A stretch of DNA of 64,000 nucleotides, taken from Chitinophagaceae bacterium. GTDB lineage: Bacteria; Bacteroidota; Bacteroidia; Chitinophagales; Chitinophagaceae. The stretch covers positions 1,302,001 through 1,366,000 of the forward strand of contig JADJDJ010000001.1 in the NCBI GenBank assembly GCA_016702745.1. The letters are read 5' to 3'. Shown in pieces: positions 15,734-26,130 of this stretch; position 1 is the first letter of the stretch, and each line of letters starts with the position of its first letter. The position numbers and the translations under genes were made by a program. The notes beneath the pieces were generated by a model that ran no database searches, was not told where the DNA came from, and saw only the letters and a program-made list of their open reading frames with translations.

Positions 15734-18105
15734 CTAAAATTTGAAGTTCCAGGTAACGGCCGGTATCACAGGGAACAGGGAAACCTGTTTGGCCTGTACT
15801 TTCAGATCGCCATTTACGGCTGATCCTTCCTGGTCAAAGTAGATAAAATAGGGATTTAAACGGCTGTACACATTATAGATGCTGAATACCCAATAGCCAT
15901 TCACCCTTCTTTTCTTTTTGGGAACCGGTGTATAAGTGGCAGAGAGATCCAGCCGGTGATAGGCTTTCATCCGGTACTGATTCAGCCGGCTGTATTCCTG
16001 GGTGAGTACCCCATTGATAAAATAAAACCGCTCCGGCAGGGTAATGGCATTCCCGGTACCATACACCAGTACCGCGCCGAATTTCCATTTGCTGTTTTGT
16101 TCATAATTGGCTACTACGGACAGATCATGCCTTCGATCATAACGGGTGGGGAATTTAATTCCGTAGTTCAGCTCTTTGAATTTTCTCCAGGTCCATGAGA
16201 GGGTATAACCAATCCAGCCGGTCAGTCTGCCTTTTTGTTTATTCACGAGGAATTCTGCACCATAACTCCACCCGTTTCCAAAAACAAATTCCTCTTCCGG
16301 ATCTTTCAGAGAAGGTGTATACCCTTCCTTGTAATCCACCTGGTTTTTCATGTCTTTGTAGTAAACCTCTACCGAAGTTTCATATTTGTTATCTGCAAAA
16401 TTTTTAAAGAACCCTGCTGCATATTGCCAGCTGATCTGTGGCTTTACCAGGTAAGTACTGGGTACCCAAAGATCAGTGGGAAGTGTATTACCAGAATTGC
16501 TGACCAGGTGTATGTATTGGTAGTTGCGAGAGACCGCCGCTTTAACCGAGGTTTCATCGTCAATGGCATATCGGATCGTCACCCGGGGTTCCAGTCCGCC
16601 ATAGGTTTTCACTGGTTTAAAAGATCCATATGCTGTACTGTCCAGTTTGTTGCCATCAGCATCCCTGGTATAACGGGTATAGGGTCCCAACTGAGTAAAA
16701 CTGGTGTATCGCAAACCGTAATTGATCTTGAATTTTTCTCCCAGTTCCCAATCGTCCTGAATGTATAAGGCTGCCTCAGCTGCGAACTTGTTGCTTTCAT
16801 TATTGGGTGTAAAAATCACGGAATCCTGCCGGCCGCTGGCTACATTGGGAATAAATTTGTGATAGGTCAGCAAGCCGCCAAATTTCAGTTTGTGATTGGG
16901 AAGCGGATAATAATCAAAATCCGTTTTAAAAGTACCATCCTTAATACCTGAAGAGAGTCCGATCTCAAAATTTTCCTGGCTGGCGGAGAACTTGAATTTA
17001 TAATCATTGTACACCAGGGTGGTGTTGGCAAATAGGCGGCGGTTGAACACATGGTTCCAGCTTACTGTTGCGGTGGAATTGCCCCAGGAATATTGGTGCT
17101 GAAGGATCGTTTTCCATTTACAAAATCAAATACATCCTGCCGAAATAATCCACTGATATACAAACGGTCTTTATCAGAAAAACGATAATTTACTTTGGCG
17201 TTGAGGTCATAGAAATAATATCCTGATCCGTAGAAACTGCTGCTTTTTTTAATCGCGGGTTTGATCAGGGCATCAATGTAGGTTCTGCGGGCTGAAACAA
17301 TAAATGAGGCTTTATTTTTTTTCAATGGTCCCTGTATGGAGAAGCGGGAAGCCACAAGGCCTATTCCCCCATCCATCTGGAGTTTATTGCTGTTACCATC
17401 CTTCATTACCACATCTACAACGGATGAAAGCCTGCCGCCATACTGGGCGGGCATACCGCCTTTGATCAGGGACACATTTTTGATGGCATCTGAATTAAAT
17501 ACGGAGAAAAAGCCAAAGAGGTGGCCCGGATTATACACTACCGCATCATCCAGGATAATCAGGTTCTGGTCGGGTCCTCCTCCCCTCACATAAAAACCGG
17601 CATTCCCTTCACCTGCATTGCGTACACCAGGCAGAAGTTGAAGGGCTTTCAATAAATCAATCTCTCCCATGAAGGCAGGGATATTTTTAATCTGATTCAT
17701 GGAGAGATCAATCTTTCCCATCTGGGCATTCTTCACATTCCCATCGCGGCGCTTACTAAACCACCACTTCTGTATTACCTGATGGCCTGGGACAACAGGT
17801 CTGCATTCAGGTGATATTACCCGATCAAGTCCACATCAATTGTTTTGCCGAGGTAGGAAACATGGGAAATATTGAAGCTGGTAGGTTCCTTTATCCAGTG
17901 TAATAGAATAAAAACCATATTGATTACTGGCCACCCCCTTTGACTGCCCGTTTACGGATATCGTGGCACCGATGATGGTTTCCCCCGGTGAGGCTATCCC
18001 GGATATACCCGTTGATCACATAACGGTCGGTCCCGGTAGCAGGATTTTGGGCCAAAAGGGGGCTGATAGGAGCACCAGCAGTATCACAGTGACGAATTTG
18101 AACAT
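15734..18105 (-). pseudogene. TonB-dependent receptor with carboxypeptidase-regulatory N-domain, multiply frameshifted
   Basis: Read across frames, the gene encodes a signal peptide (MFKFVTVILLVLLSAP), a CarboxypepD_reg-like beta domain (GYIRDSLTG, IIGATISVNG, SNQYGFYSITLDKGTY), a plug (LLPGVRNAGEGNAGFYVRGG, then FNSDAIKNVSLIKGG), and a barrel ending VIPAVTWNFKF. One shift near 17080-17090 separates plug and barrel (expected INPWGNST-type reading). At least five more lie in the first 370 bases: near 17758, 17778, 17820, 17866, the C5 run at 17981-17985, and near 18052. The density exceeds that of other damaged genes in the window, so real decay is possible. The family imports siderophores, vitamins or oligomers across the outer membrane. 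Confidence 0.85.
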
Positions 18106-18232
18106 AAAGGGGATAACAGACTGTGCAAAAGATGGTTCATTACCTGAAAAACAAGGGCAAAGATAATTGCCAAAGGGCAGAACATCGGCTGCATTACATT
18201 AATTTTGCCAGCTTAACATTTGATTATAATTT

Positions 18233-19954
18233 ATGCTGGCCGGATTACAGAGTCTCACATTTGAATTTGGTGCAAGAACGATCGTGGAAGATGCCACCTG
18301 GCATATACAACCGGGGGAAAGGATTGGTCTGATCGGTTATAACGGAACCGGTAAATCCACATTACTTAAGTTGCTGGTGGGTGAATATCTTCCTTCCAAA
18401 GGAACGGTGGAAAGAAGCCGGAGTACCAGTATCGGTTACCTGCATCAGGACCTGCTGAGTTTTGATACCAATGAAAGCATCCTGGAAGTGGCACTCAGCG
18501 CTTTTGAAAGAGTACAGCAACTGGAAAAAGAGATCGAGATACTGGGGATCGAACTGGAAAAAACCGGGGATGAAAAAACCCTGCATGAATACAGCGACCG
18601 CCTGCATGAACTGGAAACCCTGGGTGGTTACAATATTCATCATAAAACGGAAGAAGTTTTACAGGGTCTTGGTTTTGCAAATGCAGACCTTTCCCGGCCT
18701 TATAAAGAATTCAGCGGAGGCTGGCGGATGCGGGTATTGCTGGCAAAGATGATCCACCGACCAACCACCTTGACCTTCCTTCTATTGAATGGCTTGAAAA
18801 ATACCTGCTGCATTATCCCGGAGCCGTGGTGATCGTGAGCCATGATAAATATTTTCTGAACCGGATGGTGACCAAAATTGTGGAAGTGTACCAGCAGCAA
18901 CTGCATATTTATTCAGGCAACTTTGATTATTACGAAAAAGAAAAAGCCATCCGCATTGAAATGCAGCAGAAGGCTTATGAAAACCAGCAGGATTATATCC
19001 GGCAGAATGAAAGACTGATTGAGAGATTCAGGGCTAAGGCCAGTAAGGCGGCCATGGCACAAAGTCTGATCAAAAAACTGGACAAGCTGGATAGAATCGA
19101 AGATGTGGAATTTGAACGTCCCAATATCCGGATCAATTTCCGTGTGGATAAAGTGCCCGGCAAGATCATTACTGAATTATCACATATTTCAAAATCATTT
19201 GGGGAACAGGTCATCATCCGGGATTCCAGTGTGGAAATTGACCGGGGTGATAAGATTGCTCTGATCGGTGCCAACGGAAAAGGAAAATCAACATTACTCC
19301 GGATCATAGCCGGTATTGAAACATTTGCCGGGGAACGAAAATGGGGACATAATGTAGATGAGAGTTTTTATGCCCAGCACCAGCTGGAAGCATTGAATGT
19401 GAACAATACCATTATTGATGAAATGAAGGAATGCGGCAGTCAGATGACGGAACTGGAACTGCGCAGTCTGCTGGGTTGCTTTTTGTTCAGTGGTGATGAT
19501 GCGGATAAAAGAATCAGGATTTTGAGTGGTGGTGAAAAAGCAAGGGTGGCCCTGGCCAAGGTGATCATCAGCAAGGCTAACTTCCTGATGCTGGATGAAC
19601 CGACGAACCACCTGGATATGCATAGTTGTGATCTGCTGATCGAATCACTTAACAAATACGAAGGCACCATGATTCTTGTCAGTCACGACCGTTATTTTGT
19701 TTCCAAAACTGCCAATAAAATCTGAAAAAGCACAGAAACAGTTTCAACAACTGGAAGAACGTATTGCACAATTAAATCAGCAAAGAGCCACACTCGAAGC
19801 CTCTTTGGCTAATCCGTCCACTTATTCAGATAAATCAAAATTCCTGGAAACAGAGGCTGCTTACAAAAAAGCGGATCAGGAATTGAAACAACTGAATGAT
19901 CAATACGAGAAGCAGTTTGAAAAAATAATGCAGCTGGAAGAGAAACAATCCTGA
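18233..19954 (+). pseudogene. ABC-F family ATPase with two internal deletions
   Basis: ABC-F proteins are soluble tandem ATPases acting on the ribosome. Domain 1 has Walker A (GYNGTGKST) and signature FSGGWRMRVLLAKM. The Walker B segment before PTNHLD is missing: at about 18754 the text passes from AKMI directly to out-of-frame PTNHLDLPSIEWL, a loss of roughly 31 bases if the usual 11 residues were present. The interdomain linker follows. Domain 2 is complete (GANGKGKST, LSGGEKARVALAK, LMLDEPTNHLD). At about 19722 ANKI is followed by a stop, and the C-terminal coiled coil (KAQKQFQQLEERIAQLNQ) resumes in another frame with the segment between lost. As written it cannot be functional. Confidence 0.88.
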
Positions 19955-20008
19955 CGCAATATCAGGTTATTAAAAGTTTCGTACCTTTTAGTAACAAAAA
20001 CCAATGAT

Positions 20009-21754
20009 ATGCGGCAAAAATTCATCTTTGTATCCGCAGCATTTGTAGTTGCGCTGCTATTTGCGTTTACAGAAATAGTACAAAAACCTTCTTCTCAGGA
20101 GCAGCAGCTTTCTATTGCTGACAGCAAGAAAAAAATTGTCCGTTGTTCCCCCGACTGGAATGAGCTGAATGACTGGCTGGAAACATCAGATATCCCTCCG
20201 TTACCGGGAGCCGGAAAATACCAATGGAAAATAAGTACGGCTAATGACAGTGCCCAGTTCTATTTCAACCAGGGTATCAACACTTATTATGGTTTTCATA
20301 TCATTGAAGCCATGGCATCTTTTGCCAAAGCCTCCCGGTTTGATCCCGAGTGTGCCATGCTTTATTGGGCACAGGCACTGGCCTATGGACCCAATATCAA
20401 TGATTTTGGGTATATCGCTTCTCCCGCAGCATTAGAAGCACTGGAAAAAGCGAATGCATATTCGGACAAGGCTTCTGGTTTTGAAAAAGCCCTGATTGCA
20501 GCGATGTCTGTCCGGTATATTGTTGATTCAGCAGATGCCACCCGGAAGAAATTAAATGAATTTTATACCGCAAAAATGCAGGAGGTATATCAGCAGTTCC
20601 CCGGGAATTCGGATGCTGCCGTACTTTATGCGGATGCGATGATGCTGGAACATCCCTGGGACCTATGGTTTAACGATGGCAGTCCCAAACCCTGGACACC
20701 GCGGATCCGGACAGTCCTCGAAAAAACATTATCGGTCAGTCCGCTTCACCCAGGTGCCAATCATTATTATATCCATGTAATGGAGCCTTCCCCCTTTGCT
20801 GCAAAGGCCCTGCCCAGTGCAGAAAGACTGGGGATAACCAATCCGGGTTTATCTCATTTAGTCCATATGCCTTCCCATATTTTTTTAAGAACGGGGGATT
20901 ACGGGAAAGGTGTAGCTGTGAATACAAAAGCTGTTCAAAGTTATCAGCAATCGCTTGGCATATATGCTCCCGCGGCAGGTGCCGACTTCCTTTACCTAAT
21001 CCATAACCTGCATATGAAAACCAATCATGCCATGTTGCGCGGTCAATACAATGAGGCGATTGATGCGGCCAGGGAAACGGTTGCAGGTATACCTTCGGAT
21101 TATTTAAAAATACCTGCCCCGATGGGTAGTTATTTGCAGTATATCCACTCCACCCCTGTACTGGTTTATCTGCGGTTTGGAAAATGGGAGCTCCTGCAGG
21201 AAATGAAACCACCGGGGGATGGTCAGGTCTTCTCCCAGCTATTATATCATTTTGGACAGGGTGTTGCGTTTGCCAAAAAAAAGAAATTTGATTTGGCTGC
21301 CCATGCATTGGATCAGCTCAGGGAGAGGATGAAAGATTCTTCCCTCTACCTGCCCTTTTTACCTTTTTCTCCGGCCATAGCATCTGCCGGGGTGGCCGAG
21401 CAATTACTGCTGGGTGTGATCCATGAAGAACGGAATCTCCTGGATGGTGCCATCCGGCATTATAAAATAGCTGATTCCATTGAAACCAATATGGTTTATA
21501 ACGAACCCAGGGACTGGATGCTGAATCCAAAACATTATCTGGGCAATGCTTTGATGAAAGCCGGCAAATGGAAAGAAGCCCTTGCCGTTTTAAAAAAGGA
21601 TCTGTCAGTAAACAATAATAATATATGGGCCTTAACAGGAATTGTAAGGGCTTTAGAACAGGATAAAAATTCAAAGGAAACCGCCGGCTATCGAACAACA
21701 ATGAAAAAAGTTGCAGCTAAGGCAGATCCCGGCATCAGGGACCCGGCTTTTTAA
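20009..21754 (+). CDS. Exported tetratricopeptide-repeat protein
   Basis: This is a 581-residue protein with an N-terminal signal or anchor (residues 5-22, FVSAAFVVALLFAFTEI) and helical TPR-like repeats over most of its length. Examples are AQFYFNQGINTYYGFHIIEA, GVAVNTKAVQSYQQS and YLGNALMKAGKWKEALAVL. A conserved central block, GLSHLVHMPSHIFLRTGDY, contains two His and an Arg/Asp and is more conserved-looking than an ordinary TPR. This combination occurs in large TPR proteins of Bacteroidota and Proteobacteria with no assigned activity. It is intact and monocistronic, following the ABC-F remnant by 54 bases. Confidence 0.85.
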   Translation: MRQKFIFVSAAFVVALLFAFTEIVQKPSSQEQQLSIADSKKKIVRCSPDWNELNDWLETSDIPPLPGAGKYQWKISTANDSAQFYFNQGINTYYGFHIIEAMASFAKASRFDPECAMLYWAQALAYGPNINDFGYIASPAALEALEKANAYSDKASGFEKALIAAMSVRYIVDSADATRKKLNEFYTAKMQEVYQQFPGNSDAAVLYADAMMLEHPWDLWFNDGSPKPWTPRIRTVLEKTLSVSPLHPGANHYYIHVMEPSPFAAKALPSAERLGITNPGLSHLVHMPSHIFLRTGDYGKGVAVNTKAVQSYQQSLGIYAPAAGADFLYLIHNLHMKTNHAMLRGQYNEAIDAARETVAGIPSDYLKIPAPMGSYLQYIHSTPVLVYLRFGKWELLQEMKPPGDGQVFSQLLYHFGQGVAFAKKKKFDLAAHALDQLRERMKDSSLYLPFLPFSPAIASAGVAEQLLLGVIHEERNLLDGAIRHYKIADSIETNMVYNEPRDWMLNPKHYLGNALMKAGKWKEALAVLKKDLSVNNNNIWALTGIVRALEQDKNSKETAGYRTTMKKVAAKADPGIRDPAF

Positions 21755-21776
21755 TTGAAAAAAAGATGATAGTTTA

Positions 21777-22025
21777 TTAAACCGGTTCCTGAGGTGGCTG
21801 ATCTGAAGGTTTAGGATCATCGTTTTTTTTGGCCATTCCAAAAATGGCATAGGCAAGTGTAAACAATCCCAGAATCAAAACCAGGTAAGGAATCCCTCTG
21901 ATTTTAGATGGTATGGAATGCCGTTCATGTCCCCACATCAATTTTACAAAATATCCACCCACCAACACAGCAATTCCGCCAAGGATACCATAGAGGAGTC
22001 TGTCAGTAAATGAATCTTTCTTCAT
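21777..22025 (-). CDS. Small two-helix membrane protein
   Basis: The 82-residue protein has two hydrophobic helices (about residues 10-27 and 45-64) and a charged, Pro-rich C-terminal tail (DDPKPSDQPPQ). It starts 2 bases after the hutG stop and is surely translated from the same mRNA. No family is recognised. Confidence 0.7.
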   Translation of the reverse strand: MKKDSFTDRLLYGILGGIAVLVGGYFVKLMWGHERHSIPSKIRGIPYLVLILGLFTLAYAIFGMAKKNDDPKPSDQPPQEPV

Positions 22026-22027
22026 GG

Positions 22028-23085
22028 TTATTTATCAACGATAGTAATTCCTTTAATAAAGTCACTAACCAGGTAACTGGCCAGTTTACCGCTGGTGGCA
22101 TCTGTACGTCCATCCGTTAAACGGGTGGCTCCTTCACAAATATGAAAGTATGCTGCTTTTGTATCGGCAGCTGCAAATGAAACATATTGCCGGGCATGTA
22201 CCGGACTGATTCCCACCGGGGTCATGGCACTGCTGAGCGTATTCTGAATTCCATCCAGATCAATATCGATCCCCGTCATGGTATCTTCGGTAAAACCGGT
22301 GGCATGTGAAACCGCCTGCATAAAGGTTCTTTTCTCATGCACAAATATGTCTTCGAATGTGATACAGTCTATAAAAGGATTATTGACAATATCCACCCAG
22401 CTGTTTTGCGGAATATAATTTTCATGTAATCCGATCACACAGTATTTCTGCAGATATCCGTCTTCTTCTGCATAACGAAATGCATTGCCGCTATGACGGC
22501 CTTCCAGTGGCCGGTAATCGGCATGAGCATCCATATTGATACAATTAATCTGAGCCAGTTCCAGTTTGCCGGCGCGGTACCAGCCTTTAGCGGCTCCTTT
22601 AATGAGGGGATAGGAATTATTATGCCCCCCTCCCACCACGATGGGTATTTTTTTATTTTCCGTAATCAGTTTTACCAGGTGTTCCACTTCATCATCAATC
22701 GTATTCACAGCATGCCGGTAGGCTTCAATCCTTTCTTCATCACTTTTGGCCGTGGTATCAATCAGGTATTGAATATCTCCGAAATCAAAATGGCCCATCA
22801 GCAATACTTCATTGCCATCAAAAAATCATTGCTTTGAATATTCAGGAAAGATTGCAGAAATGGAATCCAGAGTGTATCCGTTCCTCCAATACCAAGGTTA
22901 CCCTTGGCTCCTAAATCTTCCGGGATCCCGAATAAAACAAAAGGAGCTGATGACTGCCGGATTGAATCTGCAATATCTTCCGGATGATTGGCTACCTGCA
23001 GCCTTTCACCGGTCTTGGTTTCGAAGCGCCTTACTTTTGTCAGTGAGAGCAGGTCGGGTTTGCTGTAAACTTTAAAATGCTGCAT
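22028..23085 (-). CDS. hutG: Formimidoylglutamase (arginase/ureohydrolase family), one frameshift
   Basis: The enzyme would hydrolyse N-formimidoyl-L-glutamate in histidine degradation. Manganese-ligand motifs of the ureohydrolase fold are visible: GGGHNNSYP, NMDAHADYRP and TGIDIDLDGI. The N-terminal 90 codons (start MQHFKVYSKPDLL) are in one frame and the rest in another. The break is at an A6 run (22818-22823), where one more base restores a continuous reading of about 350 residues. An arginase/agmatinase is less likely, because ftcD and hutI lie nearby and the Bacteroidota histidine pathway uses this branch. A small membrane protein gene follows by 2 bases. Confidence 0.88.
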
Positions 23086-23189
23086 GTTTGTATTCCTGCA
23101 GCCTTTTAAATGAACAGGGCCGCAAAAGAATTCTACAAGGTTACGCCCTGCACATGAATAAAAAAAGAAAAATCAGCGGAACAGGATGA

Positions 23190-23498
23190 TCAACCCTGTG
23201 AAGCAACTTCATTCCCTTCCTGGTCATAAAACCCTGTCTTTGTATCTTCCGGGAGATCGGTAGATTTAATTTTGGATTCCTTTTTCATCATCTTCCATTG
23301 TTTGTCATTCAGTTTGGGCTGTACGGCATCGGCCACCGCCTTTTTGCTTTTGACCTGTTTAGCATATTTCAGGTTATAAGTCTCGGGGTCCAGATTGGAT
23401 TGCGTGGCTGCATCCACAACCGTTTTCGATGCCTTTTTGGAAATCTTTTTGGTAAACTGCCAGCCGGGGTTTTTTTCTTCAATTTTTTTAAGGCTCAT
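23190..23498 (-). CDS. Small basic protein downstream of the caspase-like peptidase
   Basis: The 102-residue protein is lysine-rich (starts MSLKKIEEKNPGWQF), predicted mostly helical, with an acidic-basic alternation and no signal peptide or membrane segment. I chose the ATG at 23498. An in-frame ATG 93 bases upstream would overlap the peptidase gene and adds no convincing sequence. The gene lies 43 bases after the peptidase stop on the same strand, so it is probably the third member of that transcription unit. No family is recognised. The position suggests a possible partner or substrate of the peptidase, which is inference. Confidence 0.65.
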   Translation of the reverse strand: MSLKKIEEKNPGWQFTKKISKKASKTVVDAATQSNLDPETYNLKYAKQVKSKKAVADAVQPKLNDKQWKMMKKESKIKSTDLPEDTKTGFYDQEGNEVASQG

Positions 23499-23541
23499 GT
23501 CCACAGATTTATAAGATGAATGTACAAAAATTATCCCTTTC

Positions 23542-24690
23542 TCACCAGCCCAGCCCCAGGCAGGTAAACTGATGCAGAATTTTGATCTCAATGGCTTTGT
23601 AAATAGCCTTGGTTAATCCATGCGGAATATTGGTGGCATACTCTTTTTTGGCTTCCAGCAGGGCCAAAGCCGGTGGTAACCCATTCCTGATTCCGTTCCA
23701 GAAGGAAATATGCATGGGTTTGCCAAAGAAATTCTCATGGGTAAGCCGGGGTGAATAATGTGCTCCGGTACATCCTACAAATGCATTCACACCGGCTTTT
23801 AAAAAGGCCAGGGCGATGGATTGTTCATTTGTCCTTGATCGCAATTTCATACCCGGTTCTTTCCGGTCTGCCTTTGGCAATGCAACCAGTGCGCCATAAC
23901 AACATCCGCTGAATACAACGGTCTCCCGGCAATCATCCGGAATATTATAAATATCAAATGCTTCATAATACCCGGTTTTGGCCTGCAGTTCTCCGGTAAA
24001 ACGGGTGGCATCTGCATCATGACCATGGAGCATAAAGTAGAGTGCACCCCGGAGTGATTTCGTATTGACCGTCTTGGGTGAACAGTCCTCCGAGACTTCC
24101 AGAAATTTTGTTTCAGTAAATGGAATGGTTTCAAATACCTCTTCCGCGAAGGGTCGTTTGATATTCCTTACGCCATATTTATCGGCTATTTTGGGTAAGG
24201 GTGCCTTTAATGCGGTCATCAGCAATCCGGGGCTCTTGCCATCCGGTATCCGGCTGACCGGAATCTCCGGTAACAGGTCACCTTCCACATCGCCATAAAT
24301 ATCATCACTCCAGATAATGAAATCATCAATATCCCATTCTTCACGGCTATTTCCATCATCATCTTCAATCTCTTTCAAGAGGGCATCACTGAGTACATTC
24401 AGCTGCAGGGAGGGAACTACATCATACCCGCCAAGAATCACGACTCCCCTGGTTGTAGTTTTCAGGTGTTGACGCAATGCCGCTGCGGCTTCCTCCGCTT
24501 TTTCAAAGGGTGGAAGATCCACCAAGGCGGAACCTTTGTATTGTTGCAGGAATCCGGTGATCTGTTTGGTTTCAGATTCCCCAATATTCTTTTTCAGGAT
24601 TTCTGTGCAGGTAACAAATAATAAATTCTGAAACCGGTTGCCGGGTGAAACTTTATCTTCAGACTCAGTCGAAGAGATATCTTCACTCAA
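23542..24690 (-). CDS. Caspase-like clan CD cysteine peptidase (C25/CHAT-like)
   Basis: The 382-residue protein has no signal peptide. The likely dyad is His222 or His224 in YFMLHGHDAD and Cys263 or Cys264 in VVFSGCCYGAL; the order and spacing (about 40) fit clan CD. SDDIYGDVEGDLLPEIPVSR (residues 128-147) resembles the Asp-rich segment of gingipain-type C25 domains. The later block NAFVGCTGAHYSP plus FWNGIRNGLPPALALLEAK matches the C-terminal part of the caspase/CHAT fold. The start codon overlaps the upstream metallo-beta-lactamase-fold gene by 4 bases (ATGA), implying translational coupling. Without a secretion signal it should act in the cytoplasm, unlike secreted gingipains. Substrate unknown. 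Confidence 0.75.
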   Translation of the reverse strand: MSEDISSTESEDKVSPGNRFQNLLFVTCTEILKKNIGESETKQITGFLQQYKGSALVDLPPFEKAEEAAAALRQHLKTTTRGVVILGGYDVVPSLQLNVLSDALLKEIEDDDGNSREEWDIDDFIIWSDDIYGDVEGDLLPEIPVSRIPDGKSPGLLMTALKAPLPKIADKYGVRNIKRPFAEEVFETIPFTETKFLEVSEDCSPKTVNTKSLRGALYFMLHGHDADATRFTGELQAKTGYYEAFDIYNIPDDCRETVVFSGCCYGALVALPKADRKEPGMKLRSRTNEQSIALAFLKAGVNAFVGCTGAHYSPRLTHENFFGKPMHISFWNGIRNGLPPALALLEAKKEYATNIPHGLTKAIYKAIEIKILHQFTCLGLGW

Positions 24691-26039
24691 TTTTTTTTTT
24701 CACCATCTATTTCGATAGTGATGCGTACATGTCTGTTTTCCGGTATGGTGGCTGAAAATTGTAGCTGACTACAGTCTCCCTTTGAAACAATGGCAGCAGG
24801 CGGGGAAACCTTTGAGTTATGTTCATTACTGACCGGCTGAGTGACCGACTGATCATCGTTCCGGGGTTTATCTTTGTTTTTGGCGAAATTATTGACATCT
24901 CCTTTTGAAATCCACATGCTCAGTTCCCCATTCTCGTCCTGTGCTACGCGAATCAATCCGTTCCGGTCTGTCCGGGCGTATTGGATTTTATCTTCTCTTT
25001 CCTTTAATGCTTTCAATACATCCGGTTCCGGGTGAGAAGGATCGTACAATCCACCCGAATGCCCGAAAAATTCGGTGCCATCACTGATCCATTGGTCCAT
25101 CATTTCTTCACTCAGTCCGTTATAGGAAGTATGATGAGAGGTCTTGATAAAATCAAAAGGCCCGCTGTTGTTAATCTTCTTGAGCAGTTTGGTCATCTCT
25201 GCATCCAGACTAGCCACTTCAGGAACTGCAAACTGCATATCTCCGGAAAGCATGGCCGTCCAGCCCTCTGGACCTTTTTGTGAAAATTTCAGAATGATAC
25301 TTTCATTATTGATAGAGCCTTTGTTTTTAGCAGCATCCATCACCAGCAGGCTATCGGTAGCCGTCCCTGCAAATAAACGACGGTAGCGGTCTGCAGGCTG
25401 AACAGCAGTATCAGTAAAAGCGGAACTGGATACAAAATCTTTCAGCGTATCCACTACTCCCAACAAGGCCGTTTGTGTGAGCTTTAAATGTTTTTTGGTA
25501 GGTCCGAGTATTTTCATTCCCAGGCTGCTGAACTCTTTTTCAAGTGTGCTGAAGTCAGTGGCATCCACTCCGTTAAAGAATATGACTTTCCCTTGATTTT
25601 TTAAAGCCTTAATCATATCCCCGTATCGGTCCACCAGGCCAGCTGCATCTGCCAAAAACTGTTCCAGTTCATCATCCGGTAAAAATGAATGATCTTCTTC
25701 CAGCAGGGCATCCACAAACCCGTCGTGACCGGTAATGGTATCCACCCCACCTTCTTTCCAGCGAAAGACCGGGTTCATCAATAATGATTTGGCCAGGGTT
25801 ATATCCCCGTTTTTTATCAGTTCAGGTAAACAGCCGATATGATCATCGTGGAGGTGTGTAACCACCAAAAGGTCAAAATGATAAGGGCCCTCTTCTTCAA
25901 AGATGGCCTTCATTTGTTTTTTCAGTAATGCTGAATCGCCTTTATGGGCACCATCAATCAGGATGCGCTTTTTATCATTATGTACAATGATGCAGTCTCC
26001 GTATTCCCGGGTGCCAACATCGAGCAGGTGAATTTCCAT
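24687..26039 (-). CDS. ComEC-like metallo-beta-lactamase-fold hydrolase
   Basis: This is a roughly 450-residue cytoplasmic protein starting MEIHLLDVGTREYGDCIIV. It has the HxHxDH zinc motif at 62-67 (THLHDDHIG), the distal metal Asp in AMLSGDMQF, and His in KTSHHTSYNG. The spacing and the LDVGxxxGD start resemble the ComEC/Rec2-type metallo-beta-lactamase group more than classic lactamases. After a low-complexity linker, the last 60 residues form a probable small beta domain (FSATIPENRHVRITIEI). It is coupled by a 4-base overlap to the caspase-like peptidase. It starts 91 bases after ftcD and may be transcribed from there or alone. The substrate could be a nucleic acid or nucleotide; this is not determinable here. 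Confidence 0.82.
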   Translation of the reverse strand: MEIHLLDVGTREYGDCIIVHNDKKRILIDGAHKGDSALLKKQMKAIFEEEGPYHFDLLVVTHLHDDHIGCLPELIKNGDITLAKSLLMNPVFRWKEGGVDTITGHDGFVDALLEEDHSFLPDDELEQFLADAAGLVDRYGDMIKALKNQGKVIFFNGVDATDFSTLEKEFSSLGMKILGPTKKHLKLTQTALLGVVDTLKDFVSSSAFTDTAVQPADRYRRLFAGTATDSLLVMDAAKNKGSINNESIILKFSQKGPEGWTAMLSGDMQFAVPEVASLDAEMTKLLKKINNSGPFDFIKTSHHTSYNGLSEEMMDQWISDGTEFFGHSGGLYDPSHPEPDVLKALKEREDKIQYARTDRNGLIRVAQDENGELSMWISKGDVNNFAKNKDKPRNDDQSVTQPVSNEHNSKVSPPAAIVSKGDCSQLQFSATIPENRHVRITIEIDGEKKN

Positions 26040-26130
26040 ATTGCAGTGGTTTGGACAAAGATTAAGGTCTTTAAATATATTCCATTTCCACTGGAACAAA
26101 AATTAATTTTCCGTTTCCTTTGTTCAGTGT

